Assembly (NCBI RefSeq): GCF_001650025.1
Contig: NZ_LVVY01000001.1
Span: 1 to 64,000 of the forward strand
From: Devosia elaeis
GTDB lineage: Bacteria; Pseudomonadota; Alphaproteobacteria; Rhizobiales; Devosiaceae
Length of the DNA stretch: 64,000 nucleotides
Reading direction: 5' to 3'
In this document: piece after piece, positions 43,697 to 56,162 of the stretch
How the letters are laid out: each line of letters opens with the position of its first letter
Position numbering within the stretch: position 1 is the stretch's first letter
Translations under genes and position numbers: made by a program
The notes under the pieces: model-generated
Seen by the model: only the letters and a program-made list of their open reading frames with translations
Database searches by the model: none
What the model was told of the DNA's origin: nothing

Positions 43697-44221
43697 ATGA
43701 GCCAGGATTTTGCCGCACGCCCCTATCTGCCCGACCCTTCGACCGCCCCCGAATTGTTCGACGGGCTGCTGACGCGGCGGGTGACCGCCTATCTCATCGA
43801 CCTCGTGCTGATCGGCGTGCTGACGCTGGCACTGGCCATATTGGGCCTGATCCTGGGCTTCCTCACCTTCGGACTGGCCTGGCTGACCCTCCTCTTCGTG
43901 GTGCCGGCGGCGATCGTCATCTATTACGCGCTGACCCTGGGCTCGCCGAAGCGCGCGACCGTGGGCATGCAGATGATGGATATCGTGCTGACGCCGACGC
44001 GCGCGCAGCCGCTCGACGGCTGGATGGCGATCTTTCATGCGCTGCTGTTCTGGCTGACCTTCTGGATTTCCTGGCCGGTCACGATCCTGTTCGCGCTGTT
44101 CACGCCGCGCCGGCAGATGATCCATGACCTGATCATGGGCACGCTGATGGTGCGCCGTTCGCCGATGATGCGGCACTGGCGGCGGAGCCGCCAGCCGGAC
44201 GATTATCACGACGGCGAGTGA
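43697..44221 (+). CDS. RDD-family membrane protein
   Basis: A 174-residue protein with the RDD signature: GLLTRRVTAYLIDLVLIG at the first transmembrane segment, GSPKRATVGMQMMDIVL in the loop, and PRRQMIHDLIMGTLMVRR near the end. Four hydrophobic segments are visible. RDD proteins are poorly characterised; some act in ion exchange. It lies upstream of bpt, a common neighbour. Confidence 0.85.
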   Translation: MSQDFAARPYLPDPSTAPELFDGLLTRRVTAYLIDLVLIGVLTLALAILGLILGFLTFGLAWLTLLFVVPAAIVIYYALTLGSPKRATVGMQMMDIVLTPTRAQPLDGWMAIFHALLFWLTFWISWPVTILFALFTPRRQMIHDLIMGTLMVRRSPMMRHWRRSRQPDDYHDGE

Positions 44222-44283
44222 GGCGTTGCCCGGCCCGGGACTCGGCGCTAGACTGGGGGCGTTCGCTTCAGCTTAGGTCCTCG

Positions 44284-45015
44284 ATGACCGACCAGACGCC
44301 GGAAACCACCCAGCTCTTCCTGACCGCCGCCATGCCGTGCCCCTATCTGCCGGGCCGCATGGAGCGCAAGCTCTTCACGCACCTATCCGGGCGGCGGGCT
44401 TCCATGCTGCATCAATTGCTCAGCGACAACGGCTTCCGCCGCAGCCAGAACCTGATCTATCGCCCGGCGTGCGAGGGCTGCAATGCCTGCCAATCGGTGC
44501 GGATCGTCACGCGCGAATTCACCGCCTCCCGGCGCTTCCGCCGGGTGCAGCGGAGCAATGACGATATCGGGATCGCCGTGCGGCCGACGGCGGCGACGCT
44601 GGAGCAATACGACCTGTTCAAGCGCTATCTCGAGGCCCGCCACGATGGCGGCGGCATGACGCAGATGAGCTATCAGGACTATGAATACATGGTCGAGGAT
44701 ACGCCGGTGCAGTCGGTGCTGGTGGAATACCGGCTGCGGGACACGCCGGACCAGAAGCTGGTGGCCGTGGCGCTGACCGACGTGATGCCCGACGGGCTTT
44801 CCATGGTCTATTCCTTCTACGACCCCGATTTTGCCCATCGGAGCCTCGGCACTTTCCTCATTCTCGACCATATCGCCCAGGTTCGCTCGGCCGGGCTGAG
44901 CTATGTCTATCTGGGCTATTGGGTGCCGGATTCGCCGAAAATGGCCTATAAGGGCGATTATCGGCCGCTCGAAGTGCAATGCGGGCCGCAGGGCTGGAAG
45001 CGGCTGGCGGAATAG
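44284..45015 (+). CDS. bpt: Leucyl-tRNA--protein transferase Bpt
   Basis: A 243-residue enzyme that adds Leu to N-terminal Asp/Glu for N-end-rule degradation. Conserved: CPYLPGRMERKLFTHLSG, the Cys cluster YRPACEGCNACQSVRI, and the C-terminal GNAT-like part SLGTFLILDHIAQVRSAGLSYVYLGYWVPDSPKMAYKGDYRPLE. ATG 44284 begins the conserved N terminus. Its neighbours RDD and hemB match relatives. Confidence 0.92.
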   Translation: MTDQTPETTQLFLTAAMPCPYLPGRMERKLFTHLSGRRASMLHQLLSDNGFRRSQNLIYRPACEGCNACQSVRIVTREFTASRRFRRVQRSNDDIGIAVRPTAATLEQYDLFKRYLEARHDGGGMTQMSYQDYEYMVEDTPVQSVLVEYRLRDTPDQKLVAVALTDVMPDGLSMVYSFYDPDFAHRSLGTFLILDHIAQVRSAGLSYVYLGYWVPDSPKMAYKGDYRPLEVQCGPQGWKRLAE

Positions 45016-45063
45016 AACATTTCACTCATTGATTAAAACGGCGTCCGCTCTCACCTGAGCTTG

Positions 45064-45139
45064 TCGTCATTGCCGGGTTTATCCCGGCAATCCATCTTGC
45101 CGTGGGCATGGACCACCGGGACAAGCCCGGTGGTGACGA
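45064..45139. repeat. REP-like palindromic pair
   Basis: CGTCATTGCCGGGTTTATCCCGGCAATCCAT and ATGGACCACCGGGACAAGCCCGGTGGTGACG in inverted orientation, the mirror image of the unit at 14772. Confidence 0.75.
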
Positions 45140-45190
45140 TGGGATGGATAGACAGCCCTCTCAGCTCAATGGTGAAGCGGAAGGCAGCGC

Positions 45191-45498
45191 TCACACCACG
45201 ATATCGAAGACGACGAGGCCATCGCGGCCGCCATCCAGGGCGGCTACGAGACGGCACCGGCCGCCTTGTGATCGGGGTGCACGAGATAGGCGTCGCGGGC
45301 CGTTTCATCGACGAAGTCGATGATGAAGCCATCGGTGAAACCCTGATGCAGCCCTTCGGGCGAGACATTGGGGCCATAGGCGATGGCGAGGAAGCCTTCG
45401 ATCACATTTTTCAGATCGGCAAGCTGCAGATAGATGGCGCTGCGCTCGGCATCGGGGATGTCGGAGCGGAAGCGGACGAAGACGCAGTGGCGGATCAT
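45191..45498 (-). pseudogene. Dabb-domain (stress-responsive A/B barrel) gene with 3' frameshift
   Basis: The intact part is 84 residues of a Dabb ferredoxin-like barrel: MIRHCVFVRFRSDIP at the start, then DLKNVIEGFLAIAYGPNVSPEG and FVDETARDAYLVHPDHKAAG. It then stops at 45244. One frame over, the DNA continues with RLVAALDGGRDGLVVFDIVV and a stop at 45191, which is the expected C terminus of this family. A one-base loss in the GGTGCCGTC stretch (about 45249-45257) explains the break. It is either a recent pseudogene or a sequencing error. Confidence 0.75.
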
Positions 45499-45557
45499 TT
45501 TGCGAGTCGCTCGAGTTGGTTAGCGGGAAGGTTTGATATCTTGATTCATCAAAAGGC

Positions 45558-45606
45558 CCTCTCACCCGTCGCTGCGCGCCGCCCTCTCCCCCAAGGGAGA
45601 GGTAAA
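45558..45606. repeat. GC-rich intergenic palindrome
   Basis: CCCTCTCACCCGTCGCTGCG then CGCCGCCCTCTCCCCCAAGGGAGAGG. A close relative lies at 56163-56217 between the NYN gene and smpB. Confidence 0.65.
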
Positions 45607-45649
45607 GAGGCGGTTCCACGCGAGCGTTTTTCCGCTGCGCGGTCCGTCG

Positions 45650-47950
<2,301 letters not shown>

Positions 47951-48089
47951 GGGCGGCTCAAATCATGAGAACGAATCAGGAGCAGAGTATAGCGGCGAGG
48001 GTACTTAATCAGGTTGCAGAATCGTGTTTTGCCCAGGAGTTCCGGGCTATGGCGGCATATCGGACCGGTCGCGAGGGGCCTTTTGTCGA

Positions 48090-48794
48090 TTACACCTTGC
48101 TCAGCATGTCGATCAGCGGCTCCCGAACCGTGGGCGGGTCGACGTCGCGGGCTTGCCAGACATGCTGGCGAAGGAAATGGGCGGTGAGGTGGAGGGCGGC
48201 ACGGATGTCGTCGGGGGAGGCATTGCCGCGGGCGTGGAGGAAACTGGGGAGCGGCAGGAGGCGGTCCTTGTAGGGCTCGGCGGCGGCGCGGGAGACGGCG
48301 CGGCCGGATTTGGGCGACACATGGGTCAAGTCCTCGGTGACGCCGGTGGCGGCGCAGCTTTCGAGATCGAGACCGAAACCAAGCTCGTCGAGCAGAGCGA
48401 GTTCGAAGCGGGCGAGCGCGGCACCATCCGGAGCATGGTCGATGAGATCGATGGCCATGCCGAGGAGACGATCGTGCGGATCGCGCTCGGGCAGCAGATG
48501 CAGGTGCTCGCAGACGAGCTGGGAAAGATAGAGCCGCTTGCGGTCGGTGATAAGCTCGGCAGCGCGACCGCGCAGCAATTCGATGGTGAAGGTGCCCAGA
48601 TGGTCTTCGAGGCGTGCGCGCCAGGTGAGCTGGACAATATTGCCGGGCTGGAGCGTGGCGGCGAGCCTGGTCGAGCGCCCACCGCGCACCAGGCCAAGGC
48701 AGCGGCCGCGACCAGCCACCATGGCCTCGGCAATGACGCCGGATTCGCCATGGCGGCGCACGCCGATCAGCAGGGCTTCACCGGTCCATTCCAT
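48090..48794 (-). CDS. recO: DNA repair protein RecO
   Basis: A 234-residue protein with an N-terminal OB fold (MEWTGEALLIGVRRHGESGVIAEAMVAGRG) and a helical zinc-less C-terminal part. It loads RecA with RecR at gaps. ATG 48794 has GGCGAGG upstream; a GTG at 48800 is possible. It lies downstream of era in the usual alphaproteobacterial order. Confidence 0.9.
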   Translation of the reverse strand: MEWTGEALLIGVRRHGESGVIAEAMVAGRGRCLGLVRGGRSTRLAATLQPGNIVQLTWRARLEDHLGTFTIELLRGRAAELITDRKRLYLSQLVCEHLHLLPERDPHDRLLGMAIDLIDHAPDGAALARFELALLDELGFGLDLESCAATGVTEDLTHVSPKSGRAVSRAAAEPYKDRLLPLPSFLHARGNASPDDIRAALHLTAHFLRQHVWQARDVDPPTVREPLIDMLSKV

Positions 48795-48837
48795 GAGCAC
48801 CTCGCCGTGGAAGGACCATAACGCAGTCCGTCCACCA

Positions 48838-48976
48838 CGTCATTGCCGGGCTTGTCCCGGCAATCCATCTACCGCATCGCATGGATTACCCGGACGAGCC
48901 GGGTAATGACGATAGAACCGAAAAAAGAACCCTTCATCCGCCCTTCGGGCACCTTCTCCCTCAAGGGGAGAAGGGA
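48838..48976. repeat. REP-like pair and a CTCATCCGCCCTTCGGG-type palindrome
   Basis: ATTGCCGGGCTTGTCCCGGCAAT with ATTACCCGGACGAGCCGGGTAAT (48838-48911), then TTCATCCGCCCTTCGGGCAC and CTCAAGGGGAGAAGGG (48934-48976). Both families occur elsewhere in the window. Confidence 0.75.
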
Positions 48977-48987
48977 AGAGCGAGCCG

Positions 48988-49911
48988 CTAGTTCTTCCCA
49001 CTCGGAAACTCCAGCCCCATCTCACGATAGCGCTCGGGGTCCTCGGCCCATTTTTCGCGGACCTTGACGAAGAGAAAGAGGTGGATGGGCACCTCGTACA
49101 TCTCCATCAATTCCTTTCGGGCCTCGGCGCCGATGGCCTTGATGGTCTGGCCTCCGGCGCCCAGGACGATCTTCTTGTGGCTGTCGCGGGCGACGTACAC
49201 GACCTGATCGATCTTGTAGGAGCCGTCCTTCTGGATCTTGAAGCTCTCGGTTTCGACGGTGGAATTGTAGGGGATTTCGTCGTGGACGCGCAGGAACAGC
49301 TTTTCGCGCGTGATCTCGGCGGCGGTGATGGCCATGGTGAGATCGGTGAGATGATCCTCGGGGAAATGCCAGGGACCGGGCGGGATGTGCTTGACGCACC
49401 AATCGATGAAGTCCTTGACGCCATGGCCCTTGAGCGCGGAGAGCATGAAAGTGGCCTCGAAGCGCAGGCGCTCATTGAGCGTCTGGGACAGGGCCAGCAG
49501 GCTCTCATGCTTGACCGCATCGATCTTGTTGAGGATCAGCACCTTGGGCTGGCGGATATTTTCGAGGCCTTCGAGCAGGGTTTCGATATCGGGCGTGATG
49601 CCGCGCTCGGCATCGAGGATGAAGGCGACCAGATCGGCATCCCCTGCCCCGCCCCAGGCGCTTTCCACCATGGCGCGATCCAGCCGGCGCTTGGGCGCGA
49701 AAATGCCGGGGGTATCGACAAAGACGAGCTGGGCGGAATCGAGCGTCAGCACGCCGCGCACCTGGCTGCGGGTGGTCTGCGCCTTGTGGGTGACGATGGA
49801 GACCTTGGTGCCCACGAGAGAATTGAGCAGCGTCGACTTGCCGGCATTGGGGGCGCCGACCAGGGCGATGAAGCCGCAGGAAGTGTCGGTACGTTCGTCG
49901 GGCGTGTTCAT
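48988..49911 (-). CDS. era: GTPase Era
   Basis: A 307-residue GTPase that helps mature 16S rRNA and assemble the 30S subunit. G1 is GAPNAGKST, G3 is VDTPG, G4 is NKID, and the C-terminal KH domain includes VLGAGGQTIKAIGAEARKELMEMY. It overlaps rnc by ATGA. Confidence 0.96.
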   Translation of the reverse strand: MNTPDERTDTSCGFIALVGAPNAGKSTLLNSLVGTKVSIVTHKAQTTRSQVRGVLTLDSAQLVFVDTPGIFAPKRRLDRAMVESAWGGAGDADLVAFILDAERGITPDIETLLEGLENIRQPKVLILNKIDAVKHESLLALSQTLNERLRFEATFMLSALKGHGVKDFIDWCVKHIPPGPWHFPEDHLTDLTMAITAAEITREKLFLRVHDEIPYNSTVETESFKIQKDGSYKIDQVVYVARDSHKKIVLGAGGQTIKAIGAEARKELMEMYEVPIHLFLFVKVREKWAEDPERYREMGLEFPSGKN

Positions 49912-50615
49912 GGCATTTCCTTCCAGACCTTCTGGCGGACCAGGAAGAGTTGGGCGGCCTTGTGTTCGGCGATCTTCTTGGAGGAACCGGTGGCTTCCAG
50001 CCGATCGTATCCGGAAAGGTCGACGGCGATGGTGAATTCGGGCGCATGATCGGGACCGGTGCGCCCGACCAGCACATAGGCGGGCGGCTCGAGACCGCGC
50101 GCCTGGGCCCATTCCTGCAAGGTGGTCTTGGCATCGGCGCGGCTGGCTTGGCCGCCGGCCAAGACGTCCTCGAAATTGCGCTCGATGAAGGCCCGGGCGG
50201 GCTCCAGGCCGCCATCGAGATAGATGGCGCCAATGATCGCCTCGGTAATGTCGCCGAGAATGGCATCCTTGTCGGCGCCGCCGGAGCGGGCCTCGCTGTC
50301 GCCCAGGATCATCTCCCGGCCCAGATCGAGCTGGCGGGCGATTTCGGCGCAGGTTTCCTTGCGCACGAGCGTATTGAGGGTGCGGCTGAGATCGCCCTCA
50401 TTGGACTTGGGATAGCGGCGATAGAGCATGTCGGCGACGACGAGCCCCAGGACACGGTCGCCCAGAAATTCCAGCCGCTGATAGGAGCGATCGATACGCT
50501 TTGCCGGCGAGATGGCGCTGGAATGGGTCAGCGCCCGCTCCAGGAGGTCGAGGTCGGCAAAGCGGTAGCCGAGACGAAACTGGAGCTTTTCGTGGGTCTT
50601 GTCGCGGCGGCTCAC
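49908..50615 (-). CDS. rnc: Ribonuclease III
   Basis: A 235-residue double-strand-specific RNase. The signature is RLEFLGDRVLGLVV with catalytic Glu and Asp, a second acidic site at DITEAIIGAIYLDGG, and a C-terminal dsRNA-binding domain (KTTLQEWAQARG through GSSKKIAEHKAAQLFL). The GTG start at 50615 overlaps the lepB stop by GTGA. Confidence 0.95.
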   Translation of the reverse strand: MSRRDKTHEKLQFRLGYRFADLDLLERALTHSSAISPAKRIDRSYQRLEFLGDRVLGLVVADMLYRRYPKSNEGDLSRTLNTLVRKETCAEIARQLDLGREMILGDSEARSGGADKDAILGDITEAIIGAIYLDGGLEPARAFIERNFEDVLAGGQASRADAKTTLQEWAQARGLEPPAYVLVGRTGPDHAPEFTIAVDLSGYDRLEATGSSKKIAEHKAAQLFLVRQKVWKEMP

Positions 50616-51433
50616 GGCGCTTCCGTGTCGTACGGCGTGTCGCCATAGACCGACTGGAACATGCGGTCCCAGCGCACATTGGCGGGCCATTGCCAGATCT
50701 GCCAGGGCGGCAGATTGTCCTTGATGGAGAAGAAGCGCGCCTCGGCCTTGGCGATAAGGTTGACGGCAGGCACATAGCCGACCTGGCTCAGCACGCGGCT
50801 ATCGGCGGAGCGGTCGCGATTGTCGCCCATCATGAAGTAATGGCCGGCCGGCACCTGGTATTCAGGGGTATTGTCGAGCGAGAGATTGTCCCCGATCTCC
50901 TGGATGATGTGGGTCGTGCCCTCGGGGAAGGTCTCGCGATAGACGATGACCTCGCGGGTGTCGCCATTGCTGTCGGTATCCAGCTTGCGGCCGATCTCCT
51001 CGCGCTCGACCATGACATCGTTGATGTAGAGGCGCCCTTCGCGCATCTGGATGCGGTCTCCGGGCAGGCCGACGATACGCTTGATATATTCCATGTTCTG
51101 CGGGACGGGCCGGAAGACGGCAATGTCGCCGCGATTGGGATCGCGCCCCAGGATGCGGTTATTGATCGGCAGTTCGAAATCGAGCAGGGCGAAATCGCCA
51201 TAGCGGCCGAGCGAGAAGGAATGCTTGCCGTAGCCCCAGACATATTTGTTGGCGACGAAATAGTCGCCGATCATCAACGTCTGCTGCATGGAGGCGGTAG
51301 GGATGGAAAAGGGCTGATAGAGGAAGAAGCGGATGACGATGGCGATGAGCAGCGCTTCGACGATGACCACGAAGGTTTCGACCCACTCATTGGCGGCGGA
51401 TTTCTTGGCGGTCTTGTCGGCAGGCTGGGTCAT
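50612..51433 (-). CDS. lepB: Signal peptidase I (LepB)
   Basis: A 273-residue membrane protease. One transmembrane segment (about 15-38, WVETFVVIVEALLIAIVIRFFLY) is followed by box B with the catalytic Ser in PTASMQQTL and box D/C with the catalytic Lys in YIKRIVGLPGDRI; box E is MMGDNRDRSADSR. It lies directly upstream of rnc, as in most Proteobacteria. Confidence 0.95.
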   Translation of the reverse strand: MTQPADKTAKKSAANEWVETFVVIVEALLIAIVIRFFLYQPFSIPTASMQQTLMIGDYFVANKYVWGYGKHSFSLGRYGDFALLDFELPINNRILGRDPNRGDIAVFRPVPQNMEYIKRIVGLPGDRIQMREGRLYINDVMVEREEIGRKLDTDSNGDTREVIVYRETFPEGTTHIIQEIGDNLSLDNTPEYQVPAGHYFMMGDNRDRSADSRVLSQVGYVPAVNLIAKAEARFFSIKDNLPPWQIWQWPANVRWDRMFQSVYGDTPYDTEAP

Positions 51434-51462
51434 GATCTTCCCCGGTTGGCGGTGCGGAAGGG

Positions 51463-51891
51463 TTAGGCGTTTGTCCCAGCCGGGTCAACGGACTTGATAG
51501 GCAGGGCCTCGATGATCACGAAGGCCTGAGCGAGCCCGGCATCGTCCGTGATGGTCAGGTGGATATGGGGTTCGTGCCCGGCGGGAACAAGGCGGGCCAA
51601 AGCCCTGGCCGCCCCATTGGTCAGGTGCATGGTCGGCTTGCCGGAGGGCAGATTGACCACGCCCATGTCACGCCAATAGACGCCCCAGGAAATGCCGGTG
51701 CCCAGGGCCTTGGAGCAGGCCTCCTTGGCGGCGAAGCGCTTGGCATAGGACGCGGCGCGCTGGGCGCGGCGATCGGACTTCTTCCGCTCGATCTCGGTGA
51801 AGCAGCGCTGGGTGAAGCGCTCGCCATATTTGGCAAGGGTCTGTTCGACGCGGTCGATCTGGATGAGGTCGGAGCCAAGGCCGATGATCAT
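51463..51891 (-). CDS. acpS: Holo-ACP synthase (AcpS)
   Basis: A 142-residue enzyme that adds the 4'-phosphopantetheine arm to ACP. Motifs: [14 protein letters not shown] with the metal-binding Asp, [15 protein letters not shown] with the Glu, and SITDD-like [14 protein letters not shown]. It sits between lepB and pyrE, a common arrangement. Confidence 0.93.
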   Translation of the reverse strand: MIIGLGSDLIQIDRVEQTLAKYGERFTQRCFTEIERKKSDRRAQRAASYAKRFAAKEACSKALGTGISWGVYWRDMGVVNLPSGKPTMHLTNGAARALARLVPAGHEPHIHLTITDDAGLAQAFVIIEALPIKSVDPAGTNA

Positions 51892-51892
51892 T

Positions 51893-52018
51893 CTTCCCTT
51901 CTCCCCTTGTGGGAGAAGGTGGCGGCGAAGCCGTCGGATGAGGGGAATACCGCACTGTCCCCACCCCTCATCCGCCCCTTCGGGGCACCTTCTCCCACAA
52001 GGGGAGAAGGGAGCATCG
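51893..52018. repeat. Inverted pair of dispersed repeat units
   Basis: CCCTTCTCCCCTTGTGGGAGAAGG with a CGGATGAGGGG ending, mirrored by CCCCTCATCCGCCCC and CACCTTCTCCCACAAGGGGAGAAGG. They form a large palindrome between acpS and pyrE. Confidence 0.8.
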
Positions 52019-52039
52019 CGTGTGTGGCAACGAAATTGA

Positions 52040-52630
52040 TCACTTCACCCCCTGAATGCCGCGGCTGCCGGGCTTTACGGCCGGGATGGCGGCGAGTTCG
52101 GGGGGGAGCTGATCTGCAGGATAGGCGGGGACCTTGAATTCGATGAGGCTCACCAGCGGCACGCCGACTTCGGCTTCGCCGGCGGAGCGGTCGATGAGGC
52201 AGGCGGCAGCGGCGACATTGGCGCCGATCTTCTGGAGGGCGGCGACGCATTCGCGGATGGAGAGGCCGGTGGAGACAATGTCTTCCACCACGACGACCAC
52301 GTCATCGGGCGCGATCTCGAAGCCTCGGCGCAGTTCGAACTGGCCGTCGACACGCTCGGTATAGAGCGCCGGAACGCCGAGCTGGCGGGCCGTCTCGTAG
52401 CCGGGAATGATGCCGCCGATGGCGGGGGACACGACCTTGGTGACGCCGGGTACTTCGGCGCGGATGCGCTCGGCCAGGGCCTTGCAGAGCTTTTCGGTCT
52501 GGTGGGCATATTGGAATACCCGGGCCTTCTGCAGGAAGATCGGCGAGCGCAGGCCCGAGGAAAGGATGAAATGCCCCTCCAACATGGCGCCGCATTCGCG
52601 GAAGATATCCAGGACCTCATCTCTCGTCAT
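52040..52630 (-). CDS. pyrE: Orotate phosphoribosyltransferase
   Basis: A 196-residue enzyme of pyrimidine synthesis. The PRPP-binding motif is [17 protein letters not shown], and the flexible-loop region [17 protein letters not shown] lies just before it. It overlaps the rel stop by 14 bases, so expression is probably coupled. Confidence 0.93.
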   Translation of the reverse strand: MTRDEVLDIFRECGAMLEGHFILSSGLRSPIFLQKARVFQYAHQTEKLCKALAERIRAEVPGVTKVVSPAIGGIIPGYETARQLGVPALYTERVDGQFELRRGFEIAPDDVVVVVEDIVSTGLSIRECVAALQKIGANVAAAACLIDRSAGEAEVGVPLVSLIEFKVPAYPADQLPPELAAIPAVKPGSRGIQGVK

Positions 52631-54902
52631 CGCGCAAACTCCTGTCGACCCTGCCGTCCCATTCGAGAGTGGAAATCATCCCGGCCTCTCGAAGGCCAGC
52701 CCGCTGGACGGCGGAAAGCCCCGGGCTGCGCTTGAGCGTTTGCAGGACATCGGTGAGTTGCGCAAGATCGCGCACCTCGATTTCGAAGATCATCTGGTGG
52801 AAGTCCGGCGAAATCATGCGCATGACCAGATTGTTGATATTGGCATCGCAGGCGGCGATGGCCGAGGAAATCTGCGCCAACGAACCGGGCCGGTTGACCG
52901 ATTCCATGGAGATCACGGTCGAATAGAGCTTGTCCTCCCTGCCAGCCAGGTTCCAGCGCACATCGACCCAGGCGACATCGCTGTCATGCTTGGCGATCAG
53001 CGCATCGGAATGGATGGGATAGACGGTGAGCGGCATGCCGGCTTCCAGGATGCCCACGAGCCGGTCGCCTGGCACGACGCCTTCGCCGGAGAGATTGACC
53101 GGGGTGTGGAAATCGAGCTGGGCCAAAGCGGCCTTGGCCTGATTGCCGGAGCGCTGGCCGCCCGGCACGCGGAAACGGAACTGATCGGTGGCGCGCAGGG
53201 CAAACCAGCCATCGGCGGTGTCGGCCACCGGCAGGTCGAGCTTGCGGCGGCGCTTGCGCAGGCCCTTGACCTGGGCGAGCGCATTGCCCAGCGGCTCGGA
53301 GCCGACCTTGCCCTCGCCCAGGGCGATCAGCAGCTCGCGCTTGCTGGGCTGTTCCAGCGCCTCGGCCAGCATCTTGGCTTCGGCCTCATCCAGCATGACG
53401 CCTTCGCGCTCCAGCATCATGTTGAGCACGTGTTCGCCCAGGGCATAGGCACGCTGCGCGGCGGCCTGGCGCACGGCGCGGCGAATGGCGGCGCGGGCCT
53501 TGCCGGTAGCGGCGATGCCGATCCAGTTGGAGGGCGGCCGATGGTTCTGATCGCGGAGGATTTCCACCTCGTCGCCCGAGCGCAATTGGGTGACAAGCGG
53601 CAGGATGAGGCCGTTGATCTTGGCGCCGACGCAGGTGTCGCCGATATCGGTATGCAGGGCATAGGCGAAATCGATGGGGGTCGCGCCGCGCGGCAGGGCG
53701 ATAAGGCGCCCGCGCGGGGTGAAGCAGAAGACCTGGTCCTGGAAGAGCTCAAGCTTGGTATATTCGAGGAAATCCTCCGAGGCGATGCCGGAGGTCAGGT
53801 GGGAAATGGTCTGCCGCAGCGAGCCATAGGCGTGCGATTCCATCTCGATGCGGCCCAGATTGGCCGAGGCGCCATCCTTGTAGAGCGCATGGGCGGCGAT
53901 GCCGAATTCGGCGATGCGGTCCATGTCCTCGGTGCGGATCTGCAGCTCGACGCGCTGGCGGCCGGGCCCGACAATGGTGGTGTGGATCGACTGGTAATCG
54001 TTGTGCTTGGGGACCGAGATATAGTCCTTGAAGCGGCCGGGCACGACCTTCCACTGGGTATGGATGAGGCCGACCGTACGATAGCATTGCTCCACCGAAC
54101 CGACGACGACGCGGAAGCCGATCATGTCGGAGAGCTGTTCGAGGGCAATCGACTTGCGCTCGATCTTGGAGAAGATCGAATAGGGCGACTTCACCCGCGC
54201 CTTGACCCGCGCGGTGATGCCGGCATCGGCCAGGCGCTCGGTCAATTCGCTGGTGATGGTCTCTATGGTTTCCTGGTTGTCCGCCTGCATCTGCTCGAGG
54301 CGGTCGATGATGGCCTGGTAATGATCGGGCTGGAGAATGCGGAAGGACAAATCTTCCAGTTCGTTGCGCATATCCTGCATACCCATGCGTCCGGCCAGCG
54401 GGGCATAGATATCCATGGTCTCCTGCGCGATGCGGCGCTGCTTCTCGGGCGCCATGAATTGCAGGGTGCGCATATTGTGCAGGCGGTCGGCCAGCTTGAC
54501 CAGCAGCACGCGCACGTCCTGGCTGATGGCGAGCAGCAGCTTGCGCAGGTTTTCGGCCTGGGCCTCCTCGCGGGACACCAGGTTCAGGCGCTCGATCTTG
54601 GTCAGGCCGTCGACAATGGTGCCGATCTCGGGCCCGAAAAGCTGGTCGATCTCGGCGCGGGTGGCGTCGGTATCCTCGATGGTGTCATGCAACAGCCCCA
54701 CGGCGATCGAGGCATCATCGAGCTTGAGCTCGGTGAGGATGGCGGCGACTTCGAGGGGATGGTTGAAATAGGGGTCGCCGGAGGCGCGCTTCTGCGAGCC
54801 ATGCTTCTGCATGGCGTAGACATAGGCCTTGTTCAACAAATTCTCGTCAGCGTTCGGGTTGTAGGCCTGAACGCGTTCGACGAGTTCGTACTGACGCATC
54901 AT
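52617..54902 (-). CDS. rel: Bifunctional (p)ppGpp synthetase/hydrolase (Rel)
   Basis: A 761-residue RSH enzyme. The HD hydrolase includes [15 protein letters not shown] and [11 protein letters not shown]; the synthetase is around 250-340 ([23 protein letters not shown]-like region, [12 protein letters not shown]); then a TGS domain ([23 protein letters not shown]) and a C-terminal ACT domain ([21 protein letters not shown]). It is the sole RSH in view and controls the stringent response. Two ATGs at 54902 and 54899 could start it. Confidence 0.95.
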   Translation of the reverse strand: MMRQYELVERVQAYNPNADENLLNKAYVYAMQKHGSQKRASGDPYFNHPLEVAAILTELKLDDASIAVGLLHDTIEDTDATRAEIDQLFGPEIGTIVDGLTKIERLNLVSREEAQAENLRKLLLAISQDVRVLLVKLADRLHNMRTLQFMAPEKQRRIAQETMDIYAPLAGRMGMQDMRNELEDLSFRILQPDHYQAIIDRLEQMQADNQETIETITSELTERLADAGITARVKARVKSPYSIFSKIERKSIALEQLSDMIGFRVVVGSVEQCYRTVGLIHTQWKVVPGRFKDYISVPKHNDYQSIHTTIVGPGRQRVELQIRTEDMDRIAEFGIAAHALYKDGASANLGRIEMESHAYGSLRQTISHLTSGIASEDFLEYTKLELFQDQVFCFTPRGRLIALPRGATPIDFAYALHTDIGDTCVGAKINGLILPLVTQLRSGDEVEILRDQNHRPPSNWIGIAATGKARAAIRRAVRQAAAQRAYALGEHVLNMMLEREGVMLDEAEAKMLAEALEQPSKRELLIALGEGKVGSEPLGNALAQVKGLRKRRRKLDLPVADTADGWFALRATDQFRFRVPGGQRSGNQAKAALAQLDFHTPVNLSGEGVVPGDRLVGILEAGMPLTVYPIHSDALIAKHDSDVAWVDVRWNLAGREDKLYSTVISMESVNRPGSLAQISSAIAACDANINNLVMRMISPDFHQMIFEIEVRDLAQLTDVLQTLKRSPGLSAVQRAGLREAGMISTLEWDGRVDRSLRDDER

Positions 54903-54955
54903 GGGTTTAGCCGCTCGCTCGAGGAAACGAGCTTAGCGCCTGTAACAGAAATGAA

Positions 54956-54985
54956 AAGAGCGCCCGACGCATGCCGGACGCTCTT
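54956..54985 (-). terminator. Rho-independent terminator after rpoZ
   Basis: On the minus strand AAGAGCGTCCGGCATGCGTCGGGCGCTCTT is followed by TTCATTTC. It lies between rpoZ and rel. Confidence 0.7.
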
Positions 54986-55014
54986 CATATAATTGCATTG
55001 AGCGGCGACGCAAA

Positions 55015-55383
55015 TTAATCGTCGCGGCGCTCCGGGGGAGCCAGGCTCTCGATGCCGCGCAGAAGCTCTTCTTCGCTGATCGTGTCGAAATTGATCGAAT
55101 CGTCGTCGCCGGCGCTCTCGATGAGCGGGGCAGCGCTGGATTCGGGTTCGTCGACCTCGACATATTTCTGCAGCGAATGGATCAGGTCCTCATGCAAATC
55201 CTCGGGCGAAATAGTGCCATCGCCGATTTCACGCAGGGCAACGACGGGATTCTTGTCGTTGTCGCGCGGCACGGTGATCTGGGCGCCGGAGGAAATCATG
55301 CGCGCGCGATGTGCGGCCATGAGGACGAGGTCGAAGCGGTTATCGACCTTTTCAATGCAGTCTTCAACGGTGACGCGTGCCAC
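55015..55383 (-). CDS. rpoZ: RNA polymerase omega subunit
   Basis: A 122-residue omega subunit: [30 protein letters not shown], then NPVVALREI. The C-terminal half is an acidic extension. It follows the standard rpoZ-rel order. The start is GTG 55383 with GGAG upstream; omega helps assemble RNA polymerase and is a (p)ppGpp contact in some bacteria. Confidence 0.92.
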   Translation of the reverse strand: MARVTVEDCIEKVDNRFDLVLMAAHRARMISSGAQITVPRDNDKNPVVALREIGDGTISPEDLHEDLIHSLQKYVEVDEPESSAAPLIESAGDDDSINFDTISEEELLRGIESLAPPERRDD

Positions 55384-55605
55384 GAACGTCTCCACAATAG
55401 GGGGGATGAAGGGTCGCAATACACGATGCAGCCGCTGCTGGCAAGGTTTACCGCCCTGGAAAGGGACGGAGGCACCCGCCTTGTTCGTCCGGCGAAAATG
55501 TGCGAACACCGAACTTAAGCAAATTTTCGATGATATTCATTCCTGGCCGGCCGCTTCGGCGGCGCATTGCAATGGCAGGCTCGCCTGCCCTGACGGAGTT
55601 TTTCG

Positions 55606-56157
55606 ATGGCCATCGACCCGCGCGAGAAGATCGCCCTGTTCATCGACGGCGCCAATCTCTACGCCGCCTCCAAGGCGGTCGGCGTGGACATCGACTACCG
55701 CAAATTGCTCACCGAATTCAGCAGCAAGGCCTATCTGCTGCGCGCCAATTATTACACCGCGCTGGTGGAGGACCAGGAATATTCCTCGATCCGCCCGCTG
55801 ATCGATTGGCTCGATTATAACGGCTATACGGTGGTGACCAAGCCGGCCAAGGAATTCACCGATGCGACGGGCCGGCGCAAGGTGAAGGGCAATATGGATA
55901 TCGAGCTGACCGTCGATGCCCTCGAACTGGCGCCCTATTACGACCATTTGGTGCTGTTTTCCGGCGACGGCGATTTTACCGCCCTGGTCGCGGCCTTGCA
56001 GCGGCGCGGCAAACGGGTGACCGTGGTGTCGACGCTGACCACCTCGACGCCGATGATTTCGGACGACCTGCGCCGGCAGGCGGATTTCTTTCTCGACGTG
56101 GCCGACCTGGCCAAGAGCGTGGGCCGGCCACAGGCGCAAAGGCCGGCAGAGGCCTAG
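55606..56157 (+). CDS. NYN-domain (LabA/DUF88-type) putative nuclease
   Basis: A 183-residue PIN-like protein. The acidic sites are typical: ALFIDGANLYAA at the N terminus, GNMDIELTVDALELA in the middle and VLFSGDGDFTALVAAL with two Asp, then GKRVTVVST. The family is thought to process RNA. It is divergent from rpoZ and common in this position in Rhizobiales. Confidence 0.9.
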   Translation: MAIDPREKIALFIDGANLYAASKAVGVDIDYRKLLTEFSSKAYLLRANYYTALVEDQEYSSIRPLIDWLDYNGYTVVTKPAKEFTDATGRRKVKGNMDIELTVDALELAPYYDHLVLFSGDGDFTALVAALQRRGKRVTVVSTLTTSTPMISDDLRRQADFFLDVADLAKSVGRPQAQRPAEA

Positions 56158-56162
56158 GCGAA

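Noticed and set aside
48024-48821. A 265-codon + strand frame opposite recO
   Set aside because: Complement shadow of recO with no recognisable features.
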